Below the pieces are notes generated by a model, which did no database searches, was not told the DNA's origin, and worked only from the letters and a program-made list of their open reading frames with translations. DNA of 64,000 nt from NCBI RefSeq assembly GCF_946482605.1, contig NZ_CAMLSE010000010.1:1-64000 (forward strand), read 5' to 3'. The translations under genes were made by a program, and so were the position numbers. The DNA is from an uncultured Dyadobacter sp. Its GTDB lineage: Bacteria > Bacteroidota > Bacteroidia > Cytophagales > Spirosomataceae. Positions 45,058 to 52,461 of this stretch are shown here, piece by piece. The stretch's first letter is position 1. Each line of letters starts with the position of its first letter.

Positions 45058-46119
45058 ATGTCCGATACACATTCCCGCCGTCAGTTCGCGAAAATAACCG
45101 CTGCAACTGCCGCCGCCCTTACATTCAAGCCATTTTACATCCTGCACGCCAAGCCCAAGGCCGACGGAGAAACCATTGGGCATGGATCCCACCGATACAA
45201 GGTGCATCAGGGCTGGGGTAACCTTGACTCTTCAAAGTTTCCGGTCAATAACTGCCACGAAATGGTGCAGGATAGTAAAGGCCGGCTGATTATGGTGGGG
45301 GATGAAGTGAAGAACAATATTTTAGTCTATGACCGGTCGGGTAAGTTACTCGAAAGCTGGGGACATGATTTTCCCGGCGGCCACGGGCTCACTCTCTGGA
45401 ATGCCAATGGGGAAGAGTTTCTTTTCATCAGCGATCCCAACATCGGGAAAGTCTTCAAAACCGACCTCAAAGGAAAAGTCCTCCTGACGATCGAACATCC
45501 CTCGAAAGTAGGAGCTTACAAGGAAGGCGACGCATTCAAACCCACCGAAACCGCTATCGGGCCGGATGGGACCATCTACATCGCCGACGGTTATGGTTCG
45601 CAATGGATTTTGAGATATACACCGAAAGGAGAGTTTATCGACAAGTTTGGAGGTTCCGGTGATGCCGACGGCCAGTTTTCAACAGCGCACGGCGTTGCAA
45701 TTGATTATCGTGACAAGTCCAACCCTACCCTGCTCGTGACTTCGCGGGCGCACAATGCATTCAAGCGGTTTACGCTGGATGGAAAATACCTTAGTACATT
45801 GTTCCTTCCCGGTGCATTTGTCTGCCGACCCGTTTTCAAAGAAGATACATTATATGCCGGCGTTTGCTGGTCGAGGCTACGTTATCTGAACCAGACCCCG
45901 AATTCGGGTTTCGTCACGATCCTCGACAAGTCCAACAAAGTGATTTCCAATCCGGGTGGAACCAAACCCGAGTACAAAAATGGTGAGCTCCAACTGATGT
46001 TGCAGGAGAAGCCTATTTTCATGCATTGCCACGACGTATGCGTCGATAATGACCACAATATTTATGTGTGTCAATGGAATGCGAAGAAAACTTATCCGGT
46101 CAAACTGGAAAGAGTTTAA
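45058..46119 (+). CDS. Tat-exported six-bladed beta-propeller (NHL-like)
   Basis: 353 residues from ATG 45058, chosen because it directly precedes a twin-arginine signal (SRRQFAKITAATAAALTF, residues 6-23); the open frame runs further upstream into the PfkB gene and is not needed. The rest shows NHL-type blades (DGTIYIADGYGSQWILRYTPKGEFIDKFG, DGQFSTAHGVAIDY, KSNPTLLVTSRAHNAFKRF). The family includes PAM-like and lyase-like propellers, often exported. Function is not assigned. Co-expression with the kinase gene is possible but unproved. Confidence 0.78.
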   Translation: MSDTHSRRQFAKITAATAAALTFKPFYILHAKPKADGETIGHGSHRYKVHQGWGNLDSSKFPVNNCHEMVQDSKGRLIMVGDEVKNNILVYDRSGKLLESWGHDFPGGHGLTLWNANGEEFLFISDPNIGKVFKTDLKGKVLLTIEHPSKVGAYKEGDAFKPTETAIGPDGTIYIADGYGSQWILRYTPKGEFIDKFGGSGDADGQFSTAHGVAIDYRDKSNPTLLVTSRAHNAFKRFTLDGKYLSTLFLPGAFVCRPVFKEDTLYAGVCWSRLRYLNQTPNSGFVTILDKSNKVISNPGGTKPEYKNGELQLMLQEKPIFMHCHDVCVDNDHNIYVCQWNAKKTYPVKLERV

Positions 46120-46157
46120 GATTGACAAAACAACTCCCATTAAAATAAAGAGGCTGG

Positions 46158-46179
46158 TCCGTTAGCGAACGCTAGCGGA
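46158..46179 (-). terminator. Hairpin between convergent genes
   Basis: TCCGTTAGC (46158-46166) pairs with GCTAGCGGA (46171-46179) with one G-U pair. On the minus strand it is followed at a distance by a T-rich stretch. It overlaps the stop of the membrane-protein gene. Confidence 0.4.
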
Positions 46180-46930
46180 TCAGTTTGATCGTAATCCCGT
46201 TCACGACCATCGTGCCCACCGTCAGGATTCCATAAGCCATTCCGATCGGCATCTGCGGGACCAACCACGACACGCCCACGAGAAAAGCTACAAATCCATA
46301 ACCCGCCAACAGCAGGCCATATAAAATCCTGATCGCGGCATCGGAACCCTGCTGTGAATGCGTGAACACCGCCAACGTAGAGGTCATGATAGGAAACGGC
46401 GTGAGAATACCGCTCCACGTCGGACCGAGGTAATCAGCCGCCTGCGTGAGCATCACGACAAAAAAAGTGGCAACCAGCATTCTGAGCGGAATGTCCCACG
46501 AAGGCTGTTTCCTGAAATCTGCCTTCGTTTTAGGTTTTGGAAAAAAATATAAAACGAGCGTCAGTACGACCAGGTTCAGCCCGACGGCCGCAGGCAGCGA
46601 GATATCGCGCCCAAGAGAAAGCAGTGCGACCACGAAAAACGCCCCATAGCTGAGCAGGGTTGTAGGCAGCCAGCTCATTCTGGATGAAAGCGTCGCATAG
46701 AGCAATGCAAAAAGCATTGTCCCCACAGAACCCAGCAATGCAGAAGTAATTGTGGACGCCGCGAAGACCGCGCCATGCTCCAATGCGATGAAGAAAGAAA
46801 TCGGGCCCGCCACCCAGGGGAAACCACCGATCCATCCGCCCAGTCCTTCGCCCCATTTACGGACGGCCAGCGTAACCCCGGCAATGAGCGGGGGCATCAA
46901 TATAATTTTAGCTAAAAGCAGGTCAGACAA
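46172..46930 (-). CDS. Polytopic membrane protein of unknown function
   Basis: About 252 residues with seven to eight hydrophobic segments. A TTG start at 46930 is proposed (reading MSDLLLAKIILMPPLIAG), because a good -7 element (TAAATTTG on the minus strand) lies at 46955-46962. The longer open frame starting at 47065 would run through the promoter and operator of the divergent receptor gene. The segment WGEGLGGWIGGFPWVAGPISFFIALEHG resembles a family of uncharacterised bacterial membrane proteins. I cannot name the function. An internal ATG at the IILMPPL position is another possible start, but would cut the first helix. Confidence 0.62.
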   Translation of the reverse strand: MSDLLLAKIILMPPLIAGVTLAVRKWGEGLGGWIGGFPWVAGPISFFIALEHGAVFAASTITSALLGSVGTMLFALLYATLSSRMSWLPTTLLSYGAFFVVALLSLGRDISLPAAVGLNLVVLTLVLYFFPKPKTKADFRKQPSWDIPLRMLVATFFVVMLTQAADYLGPTWSGILTPFPIMTSTLAVFTHSQQGSDAAIRILYGLLLAGYGFVAFLVGVSWLVPQMPIGMAYGILTVGTMVVNGITIKLIR

Positions 46931-46954
46931 AGGGTAACGTGGCAAAATGAAGTA

Positions 46955-46962
46955 CAAATTTA
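46955..46962 (-). promoter_or_regulatory. -7 element for the membrane-protein gene
   Basis: Plus-strand CAAATTTA equals TAAATTTG on the minus strand, a full match to TAnnTTTG. It lies 25 bases before the proposed TTG start. A matching -33 is not clear. Confidence 0.4.
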
Positions 46963-47013
46963 CATCTAAGACCCAAATCGGCTGAAAATTTGAGAAAATA
47001 CTTCCGGATTTTA

Positions 47014-47056
47014 ATTGCAACACAGTTGCAATGATACTATTTTTGCAACGTTGTAA
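47014..47056 (+). promoter_or_regulatory. Promoter with overlapping palindromic metal-regulator operator (receptor gene)
   Basis: Operator 1 is the perfect 19-base palindrome ATTGCAACACAGTTGCAAT (47014-47032); its first TTG (47015-47017) is the -33 element. Twenty bases later comes TATTTTTG (47038-47045), the -7 element. It runs into TTGCAACGTTGTAA (47043-47056), an almost palindromic second site. A repressor on either site would block RNA polymerase. The same motif and spacing recur at 50643-50687. Zur is the obvious candidate. Confidence 0.7.
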
Positions 47057-47089
47057 CAAAAACATAATACGCTCCCCTGTCGATCAGCA

Positions 47090-49420
47090 ATGCATTCTTC
47101 CAGAAATCTGCTCCTTACCGTTTTGCTAGTGCTGCATTCTCTGGCCACCTTCGCCCAAAAACCGGCGTGCGAGTGCTTTGTGAAGGGGGTGGTAAAAGAC
47201 AGGCACACCGGCCAACCCATCGTGGGTGCCACAGTGCTTATCGTAGGACAGAACAATGGTGTTTTTACCGACGAAAGCGGTCGCTACGAACTGCACAATC
47301 TTTGCCCCGGCAACTACACGCTCGAATGCCGGATCATCGACTATAATCCGTTCCAGCAGAAAGTCGACCTGACGGCAGGACATGAGGAGAATTTCAGCCT
47401 GCTTGAACAGGAAGTGCATTTGCACGACGTAGAAATTACCGCCCACCGAACCGACGCACCTTCGTCGCAGCCATTGACGACCATCTCGGGCGCGGATCTG
47501 GACAAAACACGCGGACAAACCCTGGGCGAAAGCCTGAAAGGTGTAACCGGCGTGACGACCCTGCAAACCGGTTCTTCTATTTCAAAACCCGTTATTCATG
47601 GCCTGCATAGCAATCGCGTGCTCATTATGAACAACGGTATTCGTCAGGAAGGTCAGCAATGGGGTTCCGAGCACGCACCGGAAATTGATCCGTTTATTGC
47701 CACGAGGATATCGGTGGTAAAAGGAGCTGCGGGCGTTCGCTACGGCTCCGATGCGATTGGCGGTGTGATATTGGTGGAGCCGGAGGAACTACCTGTGGAT
47801 AAGCCGGTGACAGGGGAATTGAATGCGGTTGGATTTTCCAATGGGCGCCAGGGCGTGTTGTCGGGCACGGCCCAGGGTGGGTTGGGCTTTTTGAAAGGCT
47901 TTGGCTGGCGTGCGCAAGGGACCATCAAACGCGGGGGTAATATCCGCACGCCCCGCTATTTCCTCGATAATACCGGAATCAGCGAGAACAACTTTTCACT
48001 CGCGGCGGGCTACCGCAATAAGGGTTTGGGAATAGACGTCTTTTACAGCCGCTTCGATACGCAAATCGGCATTTTCTCCGGCTCCCATATCGGAAGTGTT
48101 ACTGATTTACTGAATGTGATAAAAAATGGCGAGCCGTTCGTCAAATCGGGTTTCAGCTATGCCATCAACCGGCCCAATCAGAATGCTACCCATGAATTGC
48201 TCAAAGCCGAAACCCATTACCATTTCAAGGATGGGAACCGGTTCCAGTGGACCATTGCGCGGCAGTATAACAACCGCAACGAATTTGACCTGCACCGGCC
48301 GCGTAACGATTCCATAGCTGCCCTCAACCATCCGGAGCTGACATTTAAACTCACTTCATTGACTAACGACGTGGTCTGGGACCACAAACCCATTGCCGGG
48401 AAAATCAGCGGGCAGGTTGGTGTAAGTACATTATACCAATACAACCTCATGAGTGGGCGCCCGCTGATCCCCAACTTTAACCAGTTTAACGTAGGGCTGT
48501 TCTGGATCGAACGGTATGTGACCAGCAAATGGGAACTGGAAGCCGGCCTGCGCTACGATTACCGGATGCTCAAAACTTATCGGATCGTGAACCGCGAGAA
48601 GATCGCGGACCATTTCGATTTCAGTAATTTCTCGGGAACGGCCGGGGCTACCCGCAATTTTTCCGAGCGCTTTTCCGCGCGTGTGAATGTGGGTACCGCC
48701 TGGCGTGCGCCTAATGTGAGCGAGCTGTTCAGCGACGGCGTGCACCATGGCGCGGCCGCATACGAGAAGGGCGATGCGACTTTACAACCCGAAAAAGCCC
48801 TTAACTCGATTTTCAGCCTGAAATATGCCGCGCCGAAATGGAGCGTGGAGATAGGTGGTTATTACAACTACATTTTTGATTTTATTTATTTAAAACCCCA
48901 ACCAGAACCCATTCTGACGATCAGGGGGGCCTTTCCTTATTTTAAATACACGCAAACCGACGCTTCTTTCAAAGGCATCGATCTGTCGGGAAACTGGGAA
49001 TTTGTCAAGCGAACTACGCTATCCAGCAAGCTTACCTACCTGCGCGTATATGACGAGCGGAATGACAACTATCTGGTCATGATTCCGCCCAACCGGCTTG
49101 ATAATCAATTGAAATATCAGTTTCGTGATCGCAGCAAATGGCAGGACGGCTTTATTTCGATTTGCAACCTGCTTGTAGCGGAACAAAAACGCGTTCCCGC
49201 AAACAGCGACTTCCTGCCACCGCCCAAGGCCTACTCGCTATGGAGCTTACAGGCCGGCGCATCGCTGCGTATGACAGACAAGCAGCAACTCGAAATCGGC
49301 ATTAGTGTCCAAAATGTCTTCAACACCGTTTATCGCGATTACCTGAACCGTTTCCGGTATTATGCCGACGATATGGGCCGCAATGCATCGCTGCGCCTTA
49401 AATGGAAGTTTGGCGCTTGA
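47090..49420 (+). CDS. TonB-dependent outer-membrane receptor, ZnuD-like
   Basis: 776 residues. Signal peptide MHSSRNLLLTVLLVLHSLATFAQ, then a carboxypeptidase-regulatory-like domain (about 25-110: VVKDRHTGQPIVGATVLI). A plug domain (about 125-230) carries VIHGLHSNRVLIMNNGIRQ and QWGSEHAPEIDPF, the pattern I associate with zinc receptors such as ZnuD, followed by a 22-strand-type barrel. The plug and early region hold several histidines (GHEE, HLHDVE, TAHR). It probably takes up zinc or a zinc complex. The promoter carries the palindromic operator. The lipoprotein gene lies 36 bases downstream. Confidence 0.83.
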   Translation: MHSSRNLLLTVLLVLHSLATFAQKPACECFVKGVVKDRHTGQPIVGATVLIVGQNNGVFTDESGRYELHNLCPGNYTLECRIIDYNPFQQKVDLTAGHEENFSLLEQEVHLHDVEITAHRTDAPSSQPLTTISGADLDKTRGQTLGESLKGVTGVTTLQTGSSISKPVIHGLHSNRVLIMNNGIRQEGQQWGSEHAPEIDPFIATRISVVKGAAGVRYGSDAIGGVILVEPEELPVDKPVTGELNAVGFSNGRQGVLSGTAQGGLGFLKGFGWRAQGTIKRGGNIRTPRYFLDNTGISENNFSLAAGYRNKGLGIDVFYSRFDTQIGIFSGSHIGSVTDLLNVIKNGEPFVKSGFSYAINRPNQNATHELLKAETHYHFKDGNRFQWTIARQYNNRNEFDLHRPRNDSIAALNHPELTFKLTSLTNDVVWDHKPIAGKISGQVGVSTLYQYNLMSGRPLIPNFNQFNVGLFWIERYVTSKWELEAGLRYDYRMLKTYRIVNREKIADHFDFSNFSGTAGATRNFSERFSARVNVGTAWRAPNVSELFSDGVHHGAAAYEKGDATLQPEKALNSIFSLKYAAPKWSVEIGGYYNYIFDFIYLKPQPEPILTIRGAFPYFKYTQTDASFKGIDLSGNWEFVKRTTLSSKLTYLRVYDERNDNYLVMIPPNRLDNQLKYQFRDRSKWQDGFISICNLLVAEQKRVPANSDFLPPPKAYSLWSLQAGASLRMTDKQQLEIGISVQNVFNTVYRDYLNRFRYYADDMGRNASLRLKWKFGA

Positions 49421-49456
49421 AAGAATTTTAGTAGCAATATATAAAACCTATTACGT

Positions 49457-50011
49457 ATGAAAATGAACCGTAAGCTAACCTGGATGCTCCTGGCAGGCAT
49501 GATGCTGTCTTTTGTGCAATGCAAGGATTCGGGGGACGAGGTAGAACCTGATGACGAGAATGAGTTGATCACATCTGTCACTTTGAAGTTTACCGAACAG
49601 GGGACCTCTAATGTGAGCACCTTTTCCTACAAAGACGCTGATGGCGACGGCGGCAATGCACCTACGAAATTCGACACCATCGCTTTAAAACCTAACACTA
49701 CCTACACCCTGGCCATCGCATTGCTTGATGAAAGCAAATCGCCTGTGGATGATATTACCAAAGAGGTGGAGGAAGAGTCAGACGAGCATTTGTTTGTTTA
49801 CACCCCCTCACCAGCGGCATTGCTGACCTATACGTACGGAGATAAGGACAAAAACAACTTTCCGATCGGCCTGACCGGTAAGGCGGTTACGGGAGCAGCG
49901 GGTGACGGCAAACTAAAAGTGCAGCTTCGCCACCAGCCCGGTGCGAAAAACGGCACACCTACGCCTGGCAGCGACGATGTAAACCTTGATTTTATATTGA
50001 AAGTGAAGTAA
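49457..50011 (+). CDS. Small lipoprotein linked to the TonB receptor
   Basis: 184 residues. The signal sequence ends at Cys22 (MLSFVQC), a plausible though atypical lipobox. An acidic stretch follows (DSGDEVEPDDENE), then a beta-rich domain with an FTEQGTSNVSTFSYKDADGDGG segment and a second half rich in Lys and Gly. I recognise no named family. Proximity to the receptor gene (36 bases) and no intervening terminator suggest one operon. It may be a surface-exposed partner of the receptor in metal capture; the acidic run could bind metal. This is inference. Confidence 0.7.
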   Translation: MKMNRKLTWMLLAGMMLSFVQCKDSGDEVEPDDENELITSVTLKFTEQGTSNVSTFSYKDADGDGGNAPTKFDTIALKPNTTYTLAIALLDESKSPVDDITKEVEEESDEHLFVYTPSPAALLTYTYGDKDKNNFPIGLTGKAVTGAAGDGKLKVQLRHQPGAKNGTPTPGSDDVNLDFILKVK

Positions 50012-50020
50012 AATGACTGT

Positions 50021-50100
50021 ATTGTCAGCCTGAGCGGACCGGGCCGCCGGGCGGTCGAAGGACCTTTCACTACTGGCCTTCGACTCCGCTCAGGCCGACA
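50021..50100. repeat. Second copy of the palindromic element, with a 15-base insertion
   Basis: Left arm TTGTCAGCCTGAGCGGA (50021-50037) and GTCGAAGG (50053-50060) pair with the right arm 50076-50100 (CCTTCGACTCCGCTCAGGCC and on). The left arm is interrupted by CCGGGCCGCCGGGCG at 50038-50052. As at 34068-34131, it sits between convergent genes (the lipoprotein gene and zur). Confidence 0.72.
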
Positions 50101-50101
50101 A

Positions 50102-50512
50102 CTAATTGCATTTCGGGCAAACGCCCTGTATCAGTAGATTGAAGTTCTCGGGATGATAGCCTTCCGGCAATTGCACGGCGGGGATGTGCAGATTTTCAAG
50201 ACAATTGGTTTCACCACACGAGCTACATTTGAAATGGATGTGATCGTGATGGTGTTTTTCCTCCGAACAATTGTGGGAGCACAATGCATAACGCAGCCCC
50301 TCATCGTCCAGCACCTTGTGTATAATACCTTTTTCGAGGAAGGTTTTTAAAGTTCTGTATATCGTTACCCGATCGTAATTCTCTCCCAACGCGCCTTCCA
50401 GGTCACCGTGCGACAATGCATTCTTTCGATTGATAAATGTCGAAAGCACATCTTCCCGACATGTCGTCGTGCGCAAATGGTGTACTTTCAGCGTATCTCT
50501 TAACTGGTCCAT
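50102..50512 (-). CDS. zur: Zur-like Fur-family metalloregulator
   Basis: 136 residues from ATG 50512. The frame is open to 50584, but a promoter (-7 at 50560-50567) lies inside that longer version, so the shorter start is preferred. It has a winged helix (LRTTTCREDVLSTFINRKNALSHGDLE, YDRVTIYRTLKTFLEKGIIH), a histidine-rich segment (KHHHDHIHFKC), and structural-zinc pairs Cys96/Cys99 and Cys132/Cys135. It neighbours a zinc-receptor-like gene and MerC. The Zur call rests on context; Fur-type iron regulation is already covered by the gene at 35534. Confidence 0.75.
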   Translation of the reverse strand: MDQLRDTLKVHHLRTTTCREDVLSTFINRKNALSHGDLEGALGENYDRVTIYRTLKTFLEKGIIHKVLDDEGLRYALCSHNCSEEKHHHDHIHFKCSSCGETNCLENLHIPAVQLPEGYHPENFNLLIQGVCPKCN

Positions 50513-50559
50513 TGTTTCCAACAGTTTGATAAATTCCTCCCTTCTAAAACCTTTCCTGC

Positions 50560-50592
50560 CAAAGTTAAGTTCTAACCGGTTCAAAATCCAAG
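50560..50592 (-). promoter_or_regulatory. Promoter of the Zur-like gene
   Basis: On the minus strand: CTTG at 50592-50589, 21 bases, then TAACTTTG at 50567-50560, a full match to TAnnTTTG. It lies 48 bases before ATG 50512. No TTGCAAC operator overlaps it, so autoregulation by the same motif is not evident. Confidence 0.5.
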
Positions 50593-50642
50593 CTTTCGCA
50601 TTACACTTTCCCTCCCTGCCCGTCTATACTTGAAAAATATTC

Positions 50643-50687
50643 TGCAACCCTGTTGCAAGTCATGTCAAATGCGCTTATTTTTGCAAC
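50643..50687 (+). promoter_or_regulatory. Promoter with the same palindromic operator (merC)
   Basis: TGCAAC-CCT-GTTGCA (50643-50657) overlaps the -33 TTG (50653-50655). Twenty bases later comes TATTTTTG (50676-50683), continuing as TATTTTTGCAAC, identical to the receptor promoter. The palindrome ends half a helical turn differently from the receptor gene, but the -33/-7 spacing is the same. Confidence 0.68.
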
Positions 50688-50703
50688 ATCATTGTATTTA
50701 AGA

Positions 50704-51096
50704 ATGAAAGCAGTACACTCACATGGCAAGGCCGACTACATTGGAATCCTGGGCTCAGTATTGTGCATCATACACTGCCTGCTGGTTCCGGCATTGGCAT
50801 TTGGATCTACGGTAGCCACACACCATACGCACGTTGGGCTGCTCTCTTTGGATTACCTTTTCATTATCGTCAATGGAGTTGCCGTGTACTATGCTACACG
50901 TGAGCACCGGTCGCTACCCATCCGTCTGTTGCTCTGGAGCGCACTGATGTTGTTTTCAGTTTCCCTGATTTTCGAAAACAAACACGCCGCATTCTCGTGG
51001 CTGGGGTATGCCGGCTCAGGTTTGCTGATTATCGGCCATCTGATCAACCTGTACATCTGTCAGATCGCTCCGCGCATGCGGTGGAAAACCCGCTGA
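50704..51096 (+). CDS. MerC-domain membrane protein
   Basis: 130 residues with four hydrophobic segments. The first holds a Cys pair (VLCIIHC) as in MerC mercury transporters. A histidine-bearing loop follows (THHTHVG), then YICQIAPRMRW at the end. The start at ATG 50704 is required because the promoter at 50676-50683 lies inside the longer open frame. In Bacteroidota, MerC-domain genes occur near metal-responsive regulators; here it shares the operator of the zinc-receptor gene, so it probably moves or senses zinc rather than mercury. That is inference. Confidence 0.78.
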   Translation: MKAVHSHGKADYIGILGSVLCIIHCLLVPALAFGSTVATHHTHVGLLSLDYLFIIVNGVAVYYATREHRSLPIRLLLWSALMLFSVSLIFENKHAAFSWLGYAGSGLLIIGHLINLYICQIAPRMRWKTR

Positions 51097-52347
51097 TCAC
51101 TTATCGTACTCTACTTCAAAACGGCTTAGATCAGGCCTGTTGGCACGTTTGCGACTCAACTCGTACTCAAAGATCGTCTTCCCCAGATTGGCCATGAATG
51201 GAAAGCCTACGGTTTCATAATCGTATTTGCTGTCGTTCAGGACACCATCTTCGTTGCAGTAAATCACGGCTGTCAGCATCAATTCGATCCCCTTTTCAAA
51301 ATCGGCGATGTAGGCGTTGTCCAGCAAAAAGCCGTAGGCATCTCCGCATTTGTTGAACAGCCGGATGTGTCGCGGCAACCTGGTTTTCGTCGCGCCAAAA
51401 AGCAGGAACTTCACATAGCCGTCGTAGTAATCGTCGGTGTAGCTCGCAGGATAGCTGGTCTCCACCGGGAATTGGGACATGTATTGATACATAAACCGGT
51501 AATCCGCCTCCGTAAGATTGAATCGCTGCGAGGCAGGTACCTGATCAGGAAAAAAAAGGGTTTTCAGCAGACGGTGTTGCTCTTCCAGAGGGAAAAAGTT
51601 CTTCTTGGTAAAATCAAACGGTTCGTTTACCAGTTCATCGCCCTTCATATAACCCTTTCCTAGCATAATGGGGCCGTGCGCATTATATTCCTTTTCACAA
51701 TACTTTGCAGGCTGCTCAAAGACGATTTTCCCGTTCTGCTCAAAACGAATGGGATTGGTGTATCGGTTATTCTCCGGTCCGATAGGCGATTCAAGCCGGT
51801 GCAGGATACGACTTTCCTTAAAACCTTTCCGGTGCAGACTGTCATTGAATTCCTGCTGGCCAATGAACTCGTAAAGCCGGTTGAATGCGTCGTTGTCACT
51901 GGCCAGTAAAATCTTCCTGGCGTAATGCGCCACCGAAGGCAATCCGCTTTCCGAGCTGGTATCGGCAGTAACTGCCGTTTGCTCCGGCCTCACGGCGTCG
52001 GTAATCATCGGTGTATCCTTGTCGATCCCCAGCTTATTCAGTTTTTCAAAAGCAAGTGCCACTGCCGGCAACTTAACCGTACTAGCCGGATAAAAATACT
52101 CACCGCTATTCAGCCTATATCCATGCGTAGTAAAATGCGGGACATTGTTTTTATTCCTGTCAATCTTCGTATAAAGGATCTGGACCCGGTATTTTTCAGG
52201 ATTTTTGAGGACTTCCGAAAAACGCTCAGGATGTTTCTTTAGCAACTTTTCAATGAAATTATCCGGGGACACCTGTGCAATTGATGACCTCACTACCAAC
52301 TGTAAAAGTAAGAGGAGCAGCAGTTTATAATTTCTAAAAAAAAGCAT
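51097..52347 (-). CDS. Exported class-A-beta-lactamase-like serine hydrolase
   Basis: 416 residues from ATG 52347. It has a signal sequence (LLLLLLLQLVVRSSIAQ), the nucleophile motif Ser89-Thr-Val-Lys92, and the SDN motif at 150-152 (LASDNDAFNRLYE), the class A beta-lactamase/DD-peptidase set. The usual KTG motif is replaced by something near KCGDAYGFLLDN, so lactamase activity is not assured. The long C-terminus is unlike a minimal lactamase. It may act on peptidoglycan or another periplasmic substrate. Its stop abuts the MerC stop, with no terminator between. Confidence 0.75.
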   Translation of the reverse strand: MLFFRNYKLLLLLLLQLVVRSSIAQVSPDNFIEKLLKKHPERFSEVLKNPEKYRVQILYTKIDRNKNNVPHFTTHGYRLNSGEYFYPASTVKLPAVALAFEKLNKLGIDKDTPMITDAVRPEQTAVTADTSSESGLPSVAHYARKILLASDNDAFNRLYEFIGQQEFNDSLHRKGFKESRILHRLESPIGPENNRYTNPIRFEQNGKIVFEQPAKYCEKEYNAHGPIMLGKGYMKGDELVNEPFDFTKKNFFPLEEQHRLLKTLFFPDQVPASQRFNLTEADYRFMYQYMSQFPVETSYPASYTDDYYDGYVKFLLFGATKTRLPRHIRLFNKCGDAYGFLLDNAYIADFEKGIELMLTAVIYCNEDGVLNDSKYDYETVGFPFMANLGKTIFEYELSRKRANRPDLSRFEVEYDK

Positions 52348-52461
52348 GGAGAATTCTGGGGCACGTGTTAGCCGAATATACAATTTTTATTTTAAAGGGA
52401 GTCCGGAATTATATTTTACTGCCTTCCTCCTTTTCTGGTTAGATATAAACTATGGCAAATA

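Noticed and set aside
50653..50703. TTG-initiated N-terminal extension of the MerC protein
   Set aside because: The codons lie inside the promoter (-33 to -7), so they are not expected in the mRNA.
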